A DNA stretch of 64,000 nt, taken from positions 96,739,128-96,803,127 of the forward strand of contig CM061133.1 in assembly GCA_030789695.1 (NCBI GenBank), in the 5' to 3' direction. The position numbers and the translations under genes were made by a program. The DNA is from Scilla litardierei. Taxonomy: Eukaryota > Streptophyta > Magnoliopsida > Asparagales > Asparagaceae. The notes below the pieces were generated by a model. That model was given only the letters and a program-made list of their open reading frames with translations. It made no database searches and was not told the DNA's origin. This document shows positions 12,801 to 24,143 of the stretch, one piece after another (positions within the stretch are counted from its first letter, which is position 1; every line of letters begins with the position of its first letter).

Positions 12801-13324
12801 GTCTCTTTACCGTCAGTCGCTTGTTCTAACCGTTAGACTCAAAATTCTGCCAGTTTTCTTGGACTGTTTTAGGCTATTTGAGGGCTTGTTTAAGCTAGTT
12901 TGAGTGTGATTTTTTGACACTAACTCCTACTCATAGAGATCATTTTGGAGTGTCAAAAATCTCAAGAGAGAGCTTCATTCCCATCATTTTGTCTCTTTCT
13001 CTCCCTTGAGCTTTCTATTCTTTCATGAAGTGAAATCAAAGCTCAAAGGGATTTCTCCAAGGGATCTCAATCTCGTTCCTATCTTGGAGAACATATTTCT
13101 TCTCTTCATTCTTAAACTCATTTGGTAAAGTGTTAGGGTTCATTCCAAGAAGAGGGAACGATCATCAAGTGCAATCAAAGCCTCATCTCAAGCACTTGGT
13201 TTCCACAATTGCATGCCTTCTTCTTCACATTGGTAAGATCATCGCAAGGCATAGGTAAGTGTTATTTTGTTTCATCTTTTGTGTGAAACCCTAACCCTCT
13301 TTGTGAGAGTTAGTTTCTCCTTTT

Positions 13325-13465
13325 GTGGGAGTTTTTCATCCTTGTGTAGGAATAACCCTTGTGTAAGGTTTGGTGTGTTATTGTGTAGGACAAATCCTAG
13401 TGGAGGGTTATCCTTGTGTAGGGTTATCCTTGTGTAGGGTTACCCTTGTGTAGGGTTTTTATTCA
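13325..13465 (+). repeat. Minisatellite TTGTGTAGGGTTA
   Basis: CCTTGTGTAGGGTTA-like units occur consecutively about five to eight times, near the right end of LTR G. Confidence 0.75.
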
Positions 13466-13691
13466 CTACCTTGTATAGGATTATATTGAATATTGGTGTG
13501 GCTAGATGTACCCAAATTTAGGGAACTAGTATAAAATCCTTTGTGTTTACGATTGTTGTGGTTAAGCATACTCTTTAATTTTCGCTGCTTATTGTGCCTT
13601 AATTTCAGTAACGTTTAATTACACACTTTGCTTGCCTTTACACTATTCACCCTCCCTGTAGTGTATTGTGTAGCCCCGCTAGGTCATACCA

Positions 13692-13706
13692 ATTAGTATC
13701 AGAGCC
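13692..13706 (+). other. Degenerate primer binding site after LTR G
   Basis: ATTAGTATCAGAGCC differs from the copia consensus TTGGTATCAGAGCC by a single G to A change in its second part. It sits directly after the LTR end. Confidence 0.6.
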
Positions 13707-13711
13707 TTGGT

Positions 13712-13987
13712 TTGGTGGCTTTTGCAAGCATATCATATTTGCCTCAATATCCTCCCAACTTCTATCCGAAGAACTATACAAGGAGGAGCAAGATGATCAA
13801 ACACCTCAAGAAGAACAATCGCTTGGATGCGGTGACTTTGGATGTCTCAAATTCAAATTTCTTGATGGACGTCCATGCCAAAAGGTCTTTGTTCATATCC
13901 ACTTGGGATCATGAAATGATGAAATTGGAGGTTTGGAGATGGCGCCTGAAATGTGGAGTTACCTTGAGGCCAAGTAACCGGAGGTGA
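13712..13987 (+). pseudogene. Short gag-like remnant after LTR G
   Basis: A 91-codon open frame starts shortly after the primer site, where a copia gag would begin. It is rich in Lys and Arg with a P-Q-Y-P-P-N-F-Y stretch near residue 11, but has no zinc knuckle or other defining motif. Sequence similar to known elements stops at about 13985. I take it as the start of a truncated gag on position alone. It could equally be a chance frame. Confidence 0.3.
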
Positions 13988-15664
13988 TAAGATTGAGTCA
14001 AGCGATAATGAGTATCACAAACTCAATCTACTTATGATCTTAATGATTTTAGTGATAAAAATTCTTTGATTGCTGATCGGCCCCAGACTTACGTCGGGAG
14101 CGATGTTGTTTTACCGCAAGCATACGATACAGCAGTGAGCATGTATCAATCATGGGGAGGTGGCATCACACTACCTATCGATCCTAGGTTAGGTTAGGCT
14201 TCGGGTTTTATTGGTGGATGTGGATTATGGAGTGTCGTAATGGTGATGTATGCGTAGTTCGTGTCACTCAAGGTTGCAACCAAGAACTCCACACAAAGAA
14301 AACAATTAAAACAAAGAGAAAACGAATGAGAGAAATATCAATAGGGTGTCGAGATCCCTGCTAGGACCTTCAGGCTTGGATATCAGGTTAAGGACCCCTT
14401 TGTCGAACTATAAATGAGGGTAGGAGTGTCACATCCAGAGATGGAAATGGGTAATTAACGTTCGTTGTCATACTCATCTAATGTATCCCTATGCTCAGCC
14501 ACTTTTGCAATGTGCTTCACATATGGATACGTGCATTACGCCTGACACTGGTTCACATATCATAGATCCGTATCCACTTTCATGATCTATGGACTGGGTA
14601 CTACGCTATAGTTGGTTCTAGCAATCGGGCTACTCTCGTAGTCACTGACTAGCGAATTGGTGGTTAGTAATCGTCCCTAGCACACAAGTCACTTTCATGA
14701 TCACGAGCCCTAGAAGATGACAGCTAAGCCCAAATCAGATTCATGGGGATTTTTCCTAGAATATGGATCTACTTTCACAATCCTTCAATTCTCAGGCTAA
14801 TCCCCCAAAACCCTTACTCAAACTACCATAAAGCAACCCTAGATTCATTCAACTAAAGTTAACCTAACATCTAATCCCTATAATCCTAGGGTTCATCCCT
14901 AACCCTAGCAATAGATCTACTCAATCATGGCAAAAGATATATAAACAATAGAAATCAACGTCAAAAGCAAATAAGAAAATAAATAAAGAAGATTTAATGA
15001 GAGAAATACTTAGCTTCAATATAGATCCGATACATAATTAGCAAAGATGGGATCGATGGCATAGCCTAGCCTCCAAAAATAGTCTCCAAACCCTAAAAAC
15101 AAAATCCCCAAAAAAGATGAGCCCCTACATGATGGCTGCCCAATACATATATATATCCCCAAGAAAACCTTTAAAACAACCCTAAGTCGACCTGGGCCCG
15201 TTCTTGCCGCCCATTTAGCTCGGCCAAGCTATGTAGGGGCGTTCGGCCAAGCACACTTTATAGCCAGCCCGAGCACAATTTCCAGAACAGATTCGCCAAC
15301 TTGCAGAAATTCCCTAGGACACATCCGACCTCCGTTTGGTTGTAGAAGCCCTCTAGTATGAGGCACTTTGGTCTCTTGGTGAGAGTGGTTTAGTGGATGT
15401 TGGATGTAGACCAAGTGTAGGCCTAACCAGTGTAAATCTCTCATGTTTTCATGTGCTCATTGTCTCTCATCTCTTATCTCTTTTACTTGCATTGTAGTTT
15501 CATTTTCAGTAAGCATAGTTACTTTGGTTGCAAGTGAATTGAGATTACTGACTAAGTACTTAATGAGGTAACACTCTTCGAAGACTTAAGATGGATTTAA
15601 TTTTTAATAGTGCATTAATTTTGTTTGACAATACAATTGGATGTGTTATTTAAGTTTCGATATT
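13988..15664. other. Unassigned repeat-like sequence without genes
   Basis: There is no supported coding frame. The segment 14080-14200 (ACTTACGTCGGGAGCG ... CATGGGGAGGTGG) faintly resembles the start motif of LTRs M and J and may be a third, older relative. The block 15180-15440 is CCA/TGG-rich and open on the minus strand for 71 codons, but has no recognisable motif. Confidence 0.4.
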
Positions 15665-16749
15665 TGTAATCACAAGTGCACGACATCGTCATGTACTTAC
15701 GGGTCGATCCATAGGGAGGTGGTCTAATTAAGTACTAGTCAATCCTAGGTTATGGTTAGCTACGTGGGTGATTTTAATAGAAGAGTGAGAATAAAAATTG
15801 AATAAATGACTCTAGGGCTAGGTATCTCTCTAATGTGGGTTGAACATGGAAATAAACTCATTGTGTAACTATCGAATCGATCCTAGGGTTAGGTTGCTAC
15901 ACCTAATATTGTCACCTACCCCCACTCTTATGATGCTATGATAGGACTGCCACTCGTGTGACCAAGCCAACTATCATTGGTAATCATCAGATGACAGGTG
16001 CAAGACACTCGACAATATTCTCCAACCATCGTGGATAGAACTCCGGTCATTGCTAGGAGGGCTATAATTATGCTCAACTATCATTGGCGATGTAAATAGT
16101 ATGGACAACATATGGATTGAAAACCCTGGATTAACCCAACTTATTATTAGCAACTAATTTGAGGAAGTCAATTTATGTTGATAATAAACATCCAAACACT
16201 ATTTGGTGATTCAATAGCTTAAACAATTAGCTCAATTCATGTTCACCCCCCAATAGAAATCTACCATGCCCTAGATAAAATATTACTTAATGCACATCAA
16301 ATGAATCATATAGATAACAAGAGAATCAATTGGAAACAGTTGAAAACACATAAAAGAGAAGAGAAACTTATCTCATAGCATAGAAGTTCCAAAATCTTCA
16401 AAGATACAATCTTCTCCAAATGGAATATTCAAATAAAATCCTAATCTAACCTACTCCTACTCCAAAATTGATTATAGAGGTAGAAGATGATGAAAAACTG
16501 GAGAATACCATGGCTCCCCTTCAAAATAGCATGCCAAAGATTATATAGGAACCCAAAACCCTAGTGGGTTAAGATGGAAACCTGACCCGACACGGCCTTA
16601 TCGGACAATCGACACGGTCGTGTCGAATCGGCTCCAAAATATGGCCTTCAAACCCCTTTAAATGGCTTGGTCCAACACGGTCGTGTGGGGTGATTGACTG
16701 CCCGTCTGTTTGGCGCTCAAATCGGGACGGGGATACTAGGATTAAAATT
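15665..16749. mobile_element. LTR fragment M, related to J
   Basis: It starts with TGTAATCACAAGTGCACG and continues to GGGTCGATCCATAGGGAGG. This matches the start of J (TGTAAACCCCAAGCGCACGG ... GGGTCGAACACAGGGAGG) in order and spacing. About 900 bases later, palindromes of the type ACACGGTCGTGT occur twice (about 16613 and 16677). The block ends where the J LTR begins, so M is probably truncated by, or adjacent to, the J insertion. Orientation is inferred from J. Confidence 0.45.
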
Positions 16750-18257
16750 TGTAAACCCCAAGCGCACGGTGTCAAAGTGTGGCTTGGGGGTCGAACACAG
16801 GGAGGCGTGTGTTGTGCATGTGAACAATCGGGATCCTGATCACCCTGTGGGTGAACTAGCTTAATCGCTTGTTAGATGTCACGATAGTAAACTAATGAAA
16901 GAGGTGTAAGAGATAACAAAAGGCAACCTGGGACCTTGGCTTTCGCCCTATCATGAATTTGCACTATTATGACCAAAGGATAGGAATGTGATCGGATTCT
17001 AGGGTTTAGCGGAGAGACGTTGCCTCTAATAGTGGTACCTCGCGTCCCATGGACCCGATATTTCAGTTGATGCACATGATGACACACTAGGTCTACCCAG
17101 GTTTCAACGGTGGGCATTCCCATGTCCAACACCGCCCGACTTCGGGAGCACTAAGCTGGCAACGATTGCACCCGAATTTCATCCAAGCCGTTTCCACGCG
17201 CGAGGAATCAATGTCTACGCTAGGGAGGTGAGCTGTGGCTAGGGAATCAAACTCCCGTTTTATTTTCCCTTGGCCCGACGGTCAAAGGCGGTCTTTCTCC
17301 CGCCAGTGACAATAAAACGCCCTCGCGTAACCATCTAAGTCCATATATCCTATCGAATCCCTAATCCTATGGTCGTTCTAGGGAGAACCCACGAAGGGGC
17401 TTCCACCAATGTCCCGAATTTAAGAACTACTCACTAATCATGGCATGAGATCCAATAAAACAGATGATAGCCATCAAAATGAAAATCAATCAATAGATTA
17501 ATGTAGCAAATGGTATTATAAACACAATATTCAAATATAAAGACGTTCAAAGAACTTACAAATAAAAATAAATTCAGAGCAGCCAAAATCCCTAAAAGCA
17601 GTTTAAGAAAATGTGGATTTCGTTTTCAGGGAAACCTAGCTCCATTTATACATTTTGGAAGTTGCCAGGGAGTATTCCTACTAAAAGACAAAAATAAATG
17701 TTCACCCGATCGGTTGAAACTCCAACCGATCGGGTGAGACGATCGTTGGACTTGGTCTTCGGCTCTGATAAACCTCACTCGATCGCTGAACCGATCGGGT
17801 GAGTCTTTGAATTCTCGAGCTCAGGGAAGCAGCTGCCACAGGTGACCCGATCGGTTAACTTGTCAACCGATCGGGTGAAGTTTGGCTCTCAAAAACAAAG
17901 AACTACGTCACATCCACCCAATCACTGAACCGATCGGGTGGAGTTGCTTCTTCCTCGGGTCTGATACGGCCGTATGAACCGATCGGGTGGGTCTGTCCAC
18001 CCAATCGATTGAGAGCTGATACGTGGTTTCTCTTGATGATTTGCTATCAGGATCTCGTGCGACACCTCTCGTTGCTCTGGGGACTCATGATGTTGGCATT
18101 GTATGTCCCCCACATTAGTAATATCCTGCAAAAGCACACAAACACAAAGAAAGTAAAAAGGAACTAAAAACACAAGGGAATGGATTCGAAACAATAAAAA
18201 ACGACGGGAAATTACGGAGAAGACGTGCGTGAATATATAAAATATAAACACACGTCA
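16750..18257 (-). mobile_element. 3' LTR of Athila/Tat-like element J
   Basis: On the minus strand the order is extra ORF (20955 to 20420), hairpin TTCCTCG-AGGA-CGAGGAA, purine tract GCTTGGGGGA and then this block. It is therefore read as a 3' LTR running from TGACGTGT (18257) to its end at 16750 (plus-strand TGTAAACC). Its middle carries repeated ACCGATCGGGTG palindromes. Exact ends are inferred from TG/CA and the purine tract, because no second LTR is present. Confidence 0.45.
17700..18012. repeat. CCGATCGG palindrome array in LTR J
   Basis: ACCCGATCGGTT ... AACCGATCGGGTG pairs occur at about 17703-17740 and 17842-17880. Single or degraded pairs occur at about 17775, 17918 and 17973. CCGATCGG is itself a palindrome, so both single sites and pairs can fold. 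Confidence 0.8.
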
Positions 18258-18260
18258 AAA

Positions 18261-18295
18261 TCCCCCAAGCTGAACCCTTCCTCGTCCTCGAGGAA
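18261..18295 (-). other. Hairpin plus polypurine tract of J
   Basis: On the minus strand TTCCTCG, loop AGGA and CGAGGAA form a 7-bp stem, followed by GGGTTCAGCTTGGGGGA. The purine run next to the LTR start suits the plus-strand primer. The AGGA loop is the same as in the hairpins before the polypurine tracts of A, B, C and H. Confidence 0.6.
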
Positions 18296-20419
18296 TACGA
18301 GTGAGAATAGAAGCTCGGAGGGGAAAATAGAAAGAAAGAAACAGAAAAAGAAAAAGAAATCCTAGATTACCCGTCAGAGACAACAGAAAATAACACGACA
18401 CACTATGCAAGCACGCGAGAAGCATAGTACTAAGCCCAGGAATACGAGTCCCTACTAGTGTCGTGGGTCCACACGGTGAAGCACAAGTGAATGTGGTTGT
18501 AAGCTAGCCAACGGTGTTGCTATCTAAATCGTGCAATCAAGCTCCATATACACATATCCATGGAATGATCCAAATATCGAAGAAATTCGAGTTAGCGGTG
18601 AATAATAGTTCAAGCATGCATGAGAATAGAGTAAGAATAGAAACAGATCATATGTCAGGGACTGTAATGCTAGAAACTAGGAAATCACTGCACGATTGCC
18701 TAGATGATCACTAGAAAGCTCCTATACCAAGTGTGTTCGAAAACCAAAGGGTTTGAGTAGGTGTGGAGGAGACCACTTGGTGCAAATTCTCGACTTTCCT
18801 TTATTCATGGCGGTAGGAGTAATATTCACAACAGAAGATTTTTGGGGTTTTGAATATTTGTATATTTTTGGATTTTGGCTATACATATTCTTTCTTTTCT
18901 CTCTTTTTTTCTTTTTGAATTTTCTTTTTTATCTTTTTTTGGAAGTGGGATATTACGCATTCTCCAATAGTGGGAGAACGATGCGCTGGTAAGCGGTAAA
19001 ATTGTGTACTCTCCCAAGTGGAACTAAAGTACAGGACGAGGGGATCTGCACCAAGTAAAACAAAAAAGAATTCAAATTCTAAACACTTGGCAAAAGGAAA
19101 AAATTTCACAGATCAGAGCGTAAGCAACATGGGTTATCCTAGTCCTATTAGTAGAGTCCTGACACATGCAAATTGAAGCGTAAATATATAGATGATTCAT
19201 GCATAAAGAAGCAGACAATGGATGAAATATACCGCATATTCAAAATTGAGGCATGATAGTCTAGGGGTCATCCAAGGACATGCATATAAAACAAAATCAC
19301 AACGTAGAAGCACACCAACTAGCTAGTCACAACACACAACTCAACACAAAAAGCAAAGTGAACCCACGGAGCATAAAATGCAATAGAACTCGGCTTCTTA
19401 GGGTTAGTGAGAATGGTTATCGTAGCTCAGCTAAGTGTGTGTGGTTCAGTGGCAGTTTCATCATACGGGGTCATCTCTATGAGAGGGAGAGTAAAAGGAT
19501 GGAAAGAAAAAGAAAAACACGACCAAAACGACTCAAAAAGGTGAAAAAGACACGACTTGACGCACATAGTGCGACTCTCCCAAGCTGAACATTGCATTGC
19601 CCTCAATGCAATAGGAGTAAATACGGGAGGGCAATGAAAGATGGGAGAGAAGTACGCGCCGACAAAGAAACGGGAAAAACATGAAAAACACACAAAAAGA
19701 GACATAGAAGAATAAATAAAATAAATATCGAAACGAACTGTATAAAAGACATACACACAAACACACAAAACAAACACACCTCAAACAAGTGACACAACGA
19801 TAATCACAAAATATTGATTTCCCCCAAGCTGATCTCAATAATGCCAGAAAAAAGATGTGATCATGGTGAATCAGAAAAATGGCTAGGGGAAAATAAGTCC
19901 GAGCTGCTATCGAAATAATTGTAGAGAGATGGTGAAGTGGGTGGTGAATAGTGGACGAAAGATGATGGTGAGGACGATGGTGAAGGTGTGCCGACAGGAG
20001 AAGGATGGGCAATGGGCTGGATCACAGGCGGATCGAAATTGATCGGTGGATCATGGTGGATAAGGATGGTACCAGGTGACCCGGTATATGGGTGCCAATC
20101 GGGATGATCGAAGGGTGGAAGATGTACTAGTGTAGTATACCAAGGATCGGGATAGAATTCCCACTGTAAATGTGAAGTGCGAATGGGGATTCACTCAAGA
20201 GATGATGGTGGGAGGACGACAAAAGGAGTATTGTCAGGACCATAAAGGTAGGCTGCATGTTCGTGACCAAAATAAGTGATCACACCAATATCGATCAAGT
20301 AGTCGCGATCGATGTGGGTCCGTCTCGATAAAATTTGGAGGTCGGATGGTAGCCTCAAAACATGACTGACAATTAGAGTGATAATCCCACCATATCAAAT
20401 AGGTCCGGAGGTTGCACGG

Positions 20420-20955
20420 CTAACAGATAAAAGTGTGGATGATCCAAAGGGCGGTGTTGATGGGTAATGGGTTATGTCCACGTATCATGTCATGAGACAT
20501 GGCATAAAGAAAGAAAAGCTCGTCCCTAGACACCGTGAAAATATCCACACGGGAAAAGATGGTGTTGGCAAAGAGGCAGTGGGCAAAGCGGTAACATGGG
20601 TGTATAATGTAGGAGGCAAGTGCCTCCGATGGAAAGGATGGATACCGGGTGAATCGTTGCCAAACGCCAACGTCCCGGAAGTAAGAATAGATATCAGACC
20701 GATCATGAGTTGAACATTCAACATAATGATCGGGGTGAGGGAAATTCAATGAATTGTTTAGCTCAGCAAAAGTCATTGTAAAGTCTGCATTAAAAGCGCG
20801 AAAAACGAATCCCCAATCGTACACTTCGAGTGAAGAAAGGAACTCGAGTGTGAGATTCCGATGTGGGGGGCATAAGCACGCAGCAGGAAATCACACCCAA
20901 TGCAGTCAAAAAGTTTGTTGACGCCCCTCAAAAGTCCGAGAGATTTGAGCGTGGG
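20420..20955 (-). pseudogene. Extra ORF of J, plant retrotransposon ORF1-like
   Basis: A minus-strand frame is open from about 20870 to 20420, and a shifted frame covers 20773-20961. The readable part has the pattern LEFLSSL near its start, then FRAFNADFTMTFAELNN-L-FP, and ends with LFFLYAM ... INTALWIIHTF. From memory this resembles the family of large non-pol plant retrotransposon proteins found in Athila/Tat elements (ATHILA ORF-1 type), placed between integrase and the 3' LTR. That position agrees with the hairpin/purine tract and LTR downstream. The left end is lost to decay and the right end is cut by H. Molecular function is unknown. The family assignment is an inference; the open frame and its position are seen. 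Confidence 0.4.
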
Positions 20956-23347
20956 TGTCACACCCCGCTACCCAAAATAAGGAGGGTCGGTGTGACAAGC
21001 CGCGGTATTAGAATACAAAGCGCTGATGTGTCCACCAAAAGTCTTGCAAGCCACTACAACTACTGAGGAAACACATGCAATAAAGTACAGACTGAAAGAA
21101 AAACAGAACAGTACAGTACAGCTCCAACACAAAAAGAAAGTACAAGACACTACAACATAGGCAGCAAGGTAAAATACGACGAATAAAACATCCAAGAGTC
21201 ACAGAGCACTGCTACTACTTGGTCAGTACCATACAAGTCCATTGTACAACCCCCAATAGCAAAAGCTCCCACAAAAGTACAACTCAACCCTACGGGGTAC
21301 AAAGGGAACATGGGTACAACACTAAGATCATCACACACAACCCAAAACTACACCACGCGACCCACACTAACCACAAACACTATGGACCCTGCTGAGACGA
21401 GCTGCCCTCCGGGGTCTCCACTCCCGGACCCGTCGCTTGAGAACTAGTACCTGGACCTGTAGGGAGGAAAGAACATGTCACAGCGTGCCCAGTAGGAACT
21501 CCACAACTCTACTACTCTAATCATAGTGCACAATAAGGAAGCACAACAAAGGGAAAGGCATCACATTCCAGAGTTACTGTTTGTTGTCTTTCTTTTCCTT
21601 TATAGGTTAGTTTTCATGCATGAATTTTGAAACCTAAGTAACGGGTCAGACATCAGGGGCTGACCTCACCCAGTAAGATTGGTGGAATGCTACGACTTTC
21701 CGAGACAAGCTCTTACAAAAGAAGTCGTTCTCCAACACAACCAACTCAACCACAACCGCACCAGCTCCCCGCCCCTGAGGGCTCGTCAGGAGTGGCCCAC
21801 AACTCAGCAGTCCATCCCTGCATGTCTGCTCGTCACCGAGGTCTCCCCCAGCCCCTCCTAGGGCACTCACCCACTTCGAGTGGAATGAGACATCCCTAGG
21901 TTTTTTAGCTAATCATTAATCCTAGTGTATTAAGCATGTAAAATGAGGTCAGAGTGCATTCTTTCTCATCGGAAGGTTCACAACAAACCTTGCCTATTTC
22001 ATGCACATAAACACCCATTTCCAAACGTGTAACATAAAGTAGCATATTCATAGTCAAACACTTTAATACTGCTGCATCACAATAGCGGTATCGAGCATTA
22101 ACAATTGAACGAAGAATAAACCCAAACAAAAGTCTAATCATTAGCAAATCATTCAAATTTGCTAAACTTTCATCAACAATCACAAACATCAATAGTTATC
22201 AGTCATTTCTAGTGCGAATTTGATAAAACTTCCTGAACAAAAGTTGTAGAGACTGTACGATTTATGGTGAATTATTTCGTAAAGACTGCAAGTTCTGTTT
22301 ACTTGACAGATTCCAGGGTCTGTCTTTGTAGCCAAATTTGGGCCTTTTTCATTCAGAATTTCAGAAGGTAAGCCCTCTGGTGGAGTTTTAGAGAAACTTA
22401 TTACCTTTTCAACGAGACTAAGATCATAAATTTCCATTGTGTATATAGGTCGTGAGCTTCGTTTTGCTAAACTGTGCACAAGTTGACAGAATTTCGGGCA
22501 TGTTGTAAAGAATGAATTTTTACACTAACTTCCAGTTTGAATTGGAAAAAGTTGTGAACATGAAAGTTGTTCATAACTATGAATTTAATAAATATAAAAT
22601 TTTTGAAGCATTCCTAATAGCCATTTGATCCCAGCACTTAGCTAAAGTTTCAGCAAATCATCATGCATGCAACAAGTATCCTAGTTCTACAACACTCTCC
22701 CCAAATTTCAGAGAAAACTCATACATATAAGATACTTTCCATCATCTATAATTAGAGAAGGAGGGTGAAGAGTTCCTACCTCTTTGGAGCTTCAAGTGAT
22801 GCCTTGGGTTTGCAAGAAACCTCCTCTCATCTTGGATTTCCTCCTCCTCCTCCTCTTCTTCTCCTTCCTCTCTTCTTTCTTCCTTCTTCTCTCCTTTCTC
22901 TCTCTTTTTTTCCTCCTTGAAATTTCAGCCAGGTACAAGAAATGGGGAGAGAGGGAGAGAAGTGGGGGGGATGGTGTGGGGTTAGGTGGAGAGGGGTGGA
23001 AGGGTTTGGTGTACTAAGCCATGTTTGGTGCCATACTCATTTTCTTTTCATTTTCTTTTTTCCCTTCTTTTCCTCTCTCTCTCTTTTTTAAAATACCCTC
23101 CAAATTGTTTGATTTTATTACAAGTTTGCCATTGCAAATATCTCACTTCCCTTTTTGCACAATAACCCCTTGACTTAATGAAATTTGCCTTAAGCACAAT
23201 CTTGCAATGATACCCTCATTTGGGCATAAATGAAAAATCGAGGGGCAATTTGCAAATCTCTCGATTTCCCGGGATTGGTGTGCACATGTACGAGAAACTT
23301 GGGTCAATTTAATGGTTACTTAGTATTTGCACACTAGGGTTGTTACA
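20956..23347 (-). mobile_element. 3' LTR of gypsy element H
   Basis: On the minus strand it begins with TGTAACAACCC (23347), directly after the purine tract GGAGGGAAGGG. It ends in GCGGGGTGTGACA (20956), nearly identical to the end GCGGGGCGTGACA of LTRs B and C. Its length, 2392 bases, is close to that of A's LTR. The last 42 bases carry an inverted repeat TGTCACACC/GGTGTGACA. There is a strong pyrimidine tract at 22835-22920. The flank at 20951-20955 is GTGGG, which should recur beyond the far end of H. Confidence 0.75.
22835..22920 (+). repeat. CT-rich low-complexity tract
   Basis: This is an almost pure pyrimidine run (TCCTCC, CTTCTT and TCTCTC words) within LTR H. On the minus strand, which is sense for H, it is a long purine run. 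Confidence 0.8.
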
Positions 23348-23386
23348 CCCTTCCCTCCTTAGAAAAATTTCCGTCCTCGAAAATTT
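23348..23386 (-). other. Hairpin plus polypurine tract of H
   Basis: On the minus strand AAATTTTCG, loop AGGA and CGGAAATTT form a 9-bp stem with one G-T pair. TTTCTAA and the purine run GGAGGGAAGGG follow, abutting the LTR start at 23347. Confidence 0.75.
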
Positions 23387-23472
23387 AGCAAATTTAGGAG
23401 AGAAGTTATTTACATACAACACCCAACAACTGCAGAAAATATAAGATACAACAGTCATTGCTCAAACAGGTA

Positions 23473-24143
23473 CTAGTATTTCTCTCGTATCTCATCTTCT
23501 CGCTCCCAAGTTGACTCTCCTGGAGACTCTTGCTGCCACATTACCCGCACCAAATCAATGTTCTTCTTCTTCAACGTCTTCTGCCTCCAGTCCAAGATAG
23601 CCACTGGTTGCTGCTCATAAGTGAGATCCAACCGTACTTCTATATCTGAGAAATCTACAACGTGTTTGGGATCTCACACAAATCTTCTGAGTTGAGACAC
23701 ATGGAAGACATTATGCACACCTTCGAGTGCCGGTGGCAATGCTAGCCGATACGCAACTTCACTGACCTTAGCAGAAATCTCGAACGGACCAATATACCTA
23801 GAACTCAGCTTCCCACGCTTACCAAATCGGATGGTCCCACAAACCAGTGAAATCCTTAGGAACACGTAATCTCCTGGCTGAAATTCCAAGGGTCTCTGTT
23901 TTGTATCAGCCCAGTGCTTATAACGGTCCTGCGCGATGCGCAGATTCCCTCTGACTGTTCGCACCACATCTGTTGTTGCCACCACCAAGTCTGGTCCTAA
24001 AAACTCTCTGTCTCCAACGTCATCCCAATTAAAGGAGACATACACTGCCTTCCATACAGAGCTGCGAAGGGAGCCATGCCAATACTTGCTTGATAACTAT
24101 TATTGTATGCAAATTCAACTAAATGCAGATGGTCCTCCCACGA
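23473..24143 (-). pseudogene. Gypsy H integrase C-terminus and chromodomain, truncated
   Basis: The minus strand encodes the C-terminal part of a chromovirus integrase. [15 protein letters not shown] and ASIGMAPF are readable at 24143-24060. The frame then shifts and continues as a 123-codon frame (24045-23674) with LGP, RIAQDR-KHWAD, PGD-VFL, the GPF motif (YIGPFEI), RLALPP and [12 protein letters not shown]. After one in-frame TGA the same frame continues to a chromodomain-like tail (VAILD, VRVMW, ESTWE) and stops at 23473. It is closely related to the same region of A. The 5' side is lost because LTR I is inserted exactly at 24144, inside the integrase coding sequence. It is non-functional. 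Confidence 0.85.

Larger units (their letters stand above)
11733..13691 (+). mobile_element. Sirevirus-like copia LTR (G)
   Basis: The right end reads CATACCA and is followed by ATTAGTATCAGAGCC, a one-base variant of the copia initiator-Met primer site. The left end is placed at TGTTACTTC, directly after the purine run TAGGGGGAAGGG; an alternative start is TGTTTTGATGATG at 11762. The LTR holds spaced CAGGCGCCTG palindromes alternating with AGTCGNCTG-type words. Multiple palindromes in long LTRs are typical of Sireviruses. A purine tract on the left and a primer site on the right of one LTR is unusual. Confidence 0.5.
18258..20955 (-). mobile_element. Internal 3' region of element J
   Basis: The minus strand holds an extra ORF at the right (20420-20955). 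This is followed by about 2.1 kb of non-coding sequence in which the motif TTCAGCTTGGG(A/G)GA occurs at 18261-18276, 19574-19590 and, in shortened form, 19821-19834. Two of these are preceded by a hairpin. The element is cut at 20955 by insertion of gypsy H, so its gag and pol must lie to the right of the nest if they survive. Confidence 0.5.

Noticed and set aside
13325..13465. TGTGTAGGGTTA repeats as an interstitial telomere
   Set aside because: The unit is not TTTAGGG and lies at the end of an LTR; it is an LTR minisatellite.
19427..20012. Minus-strand frames of 116 and 159 codons rich in Phe, Cys, His and Ser
   Set aside because: Low-complexity composition with no motif, in the non-coding part of J between the extra ORF and the LTR.
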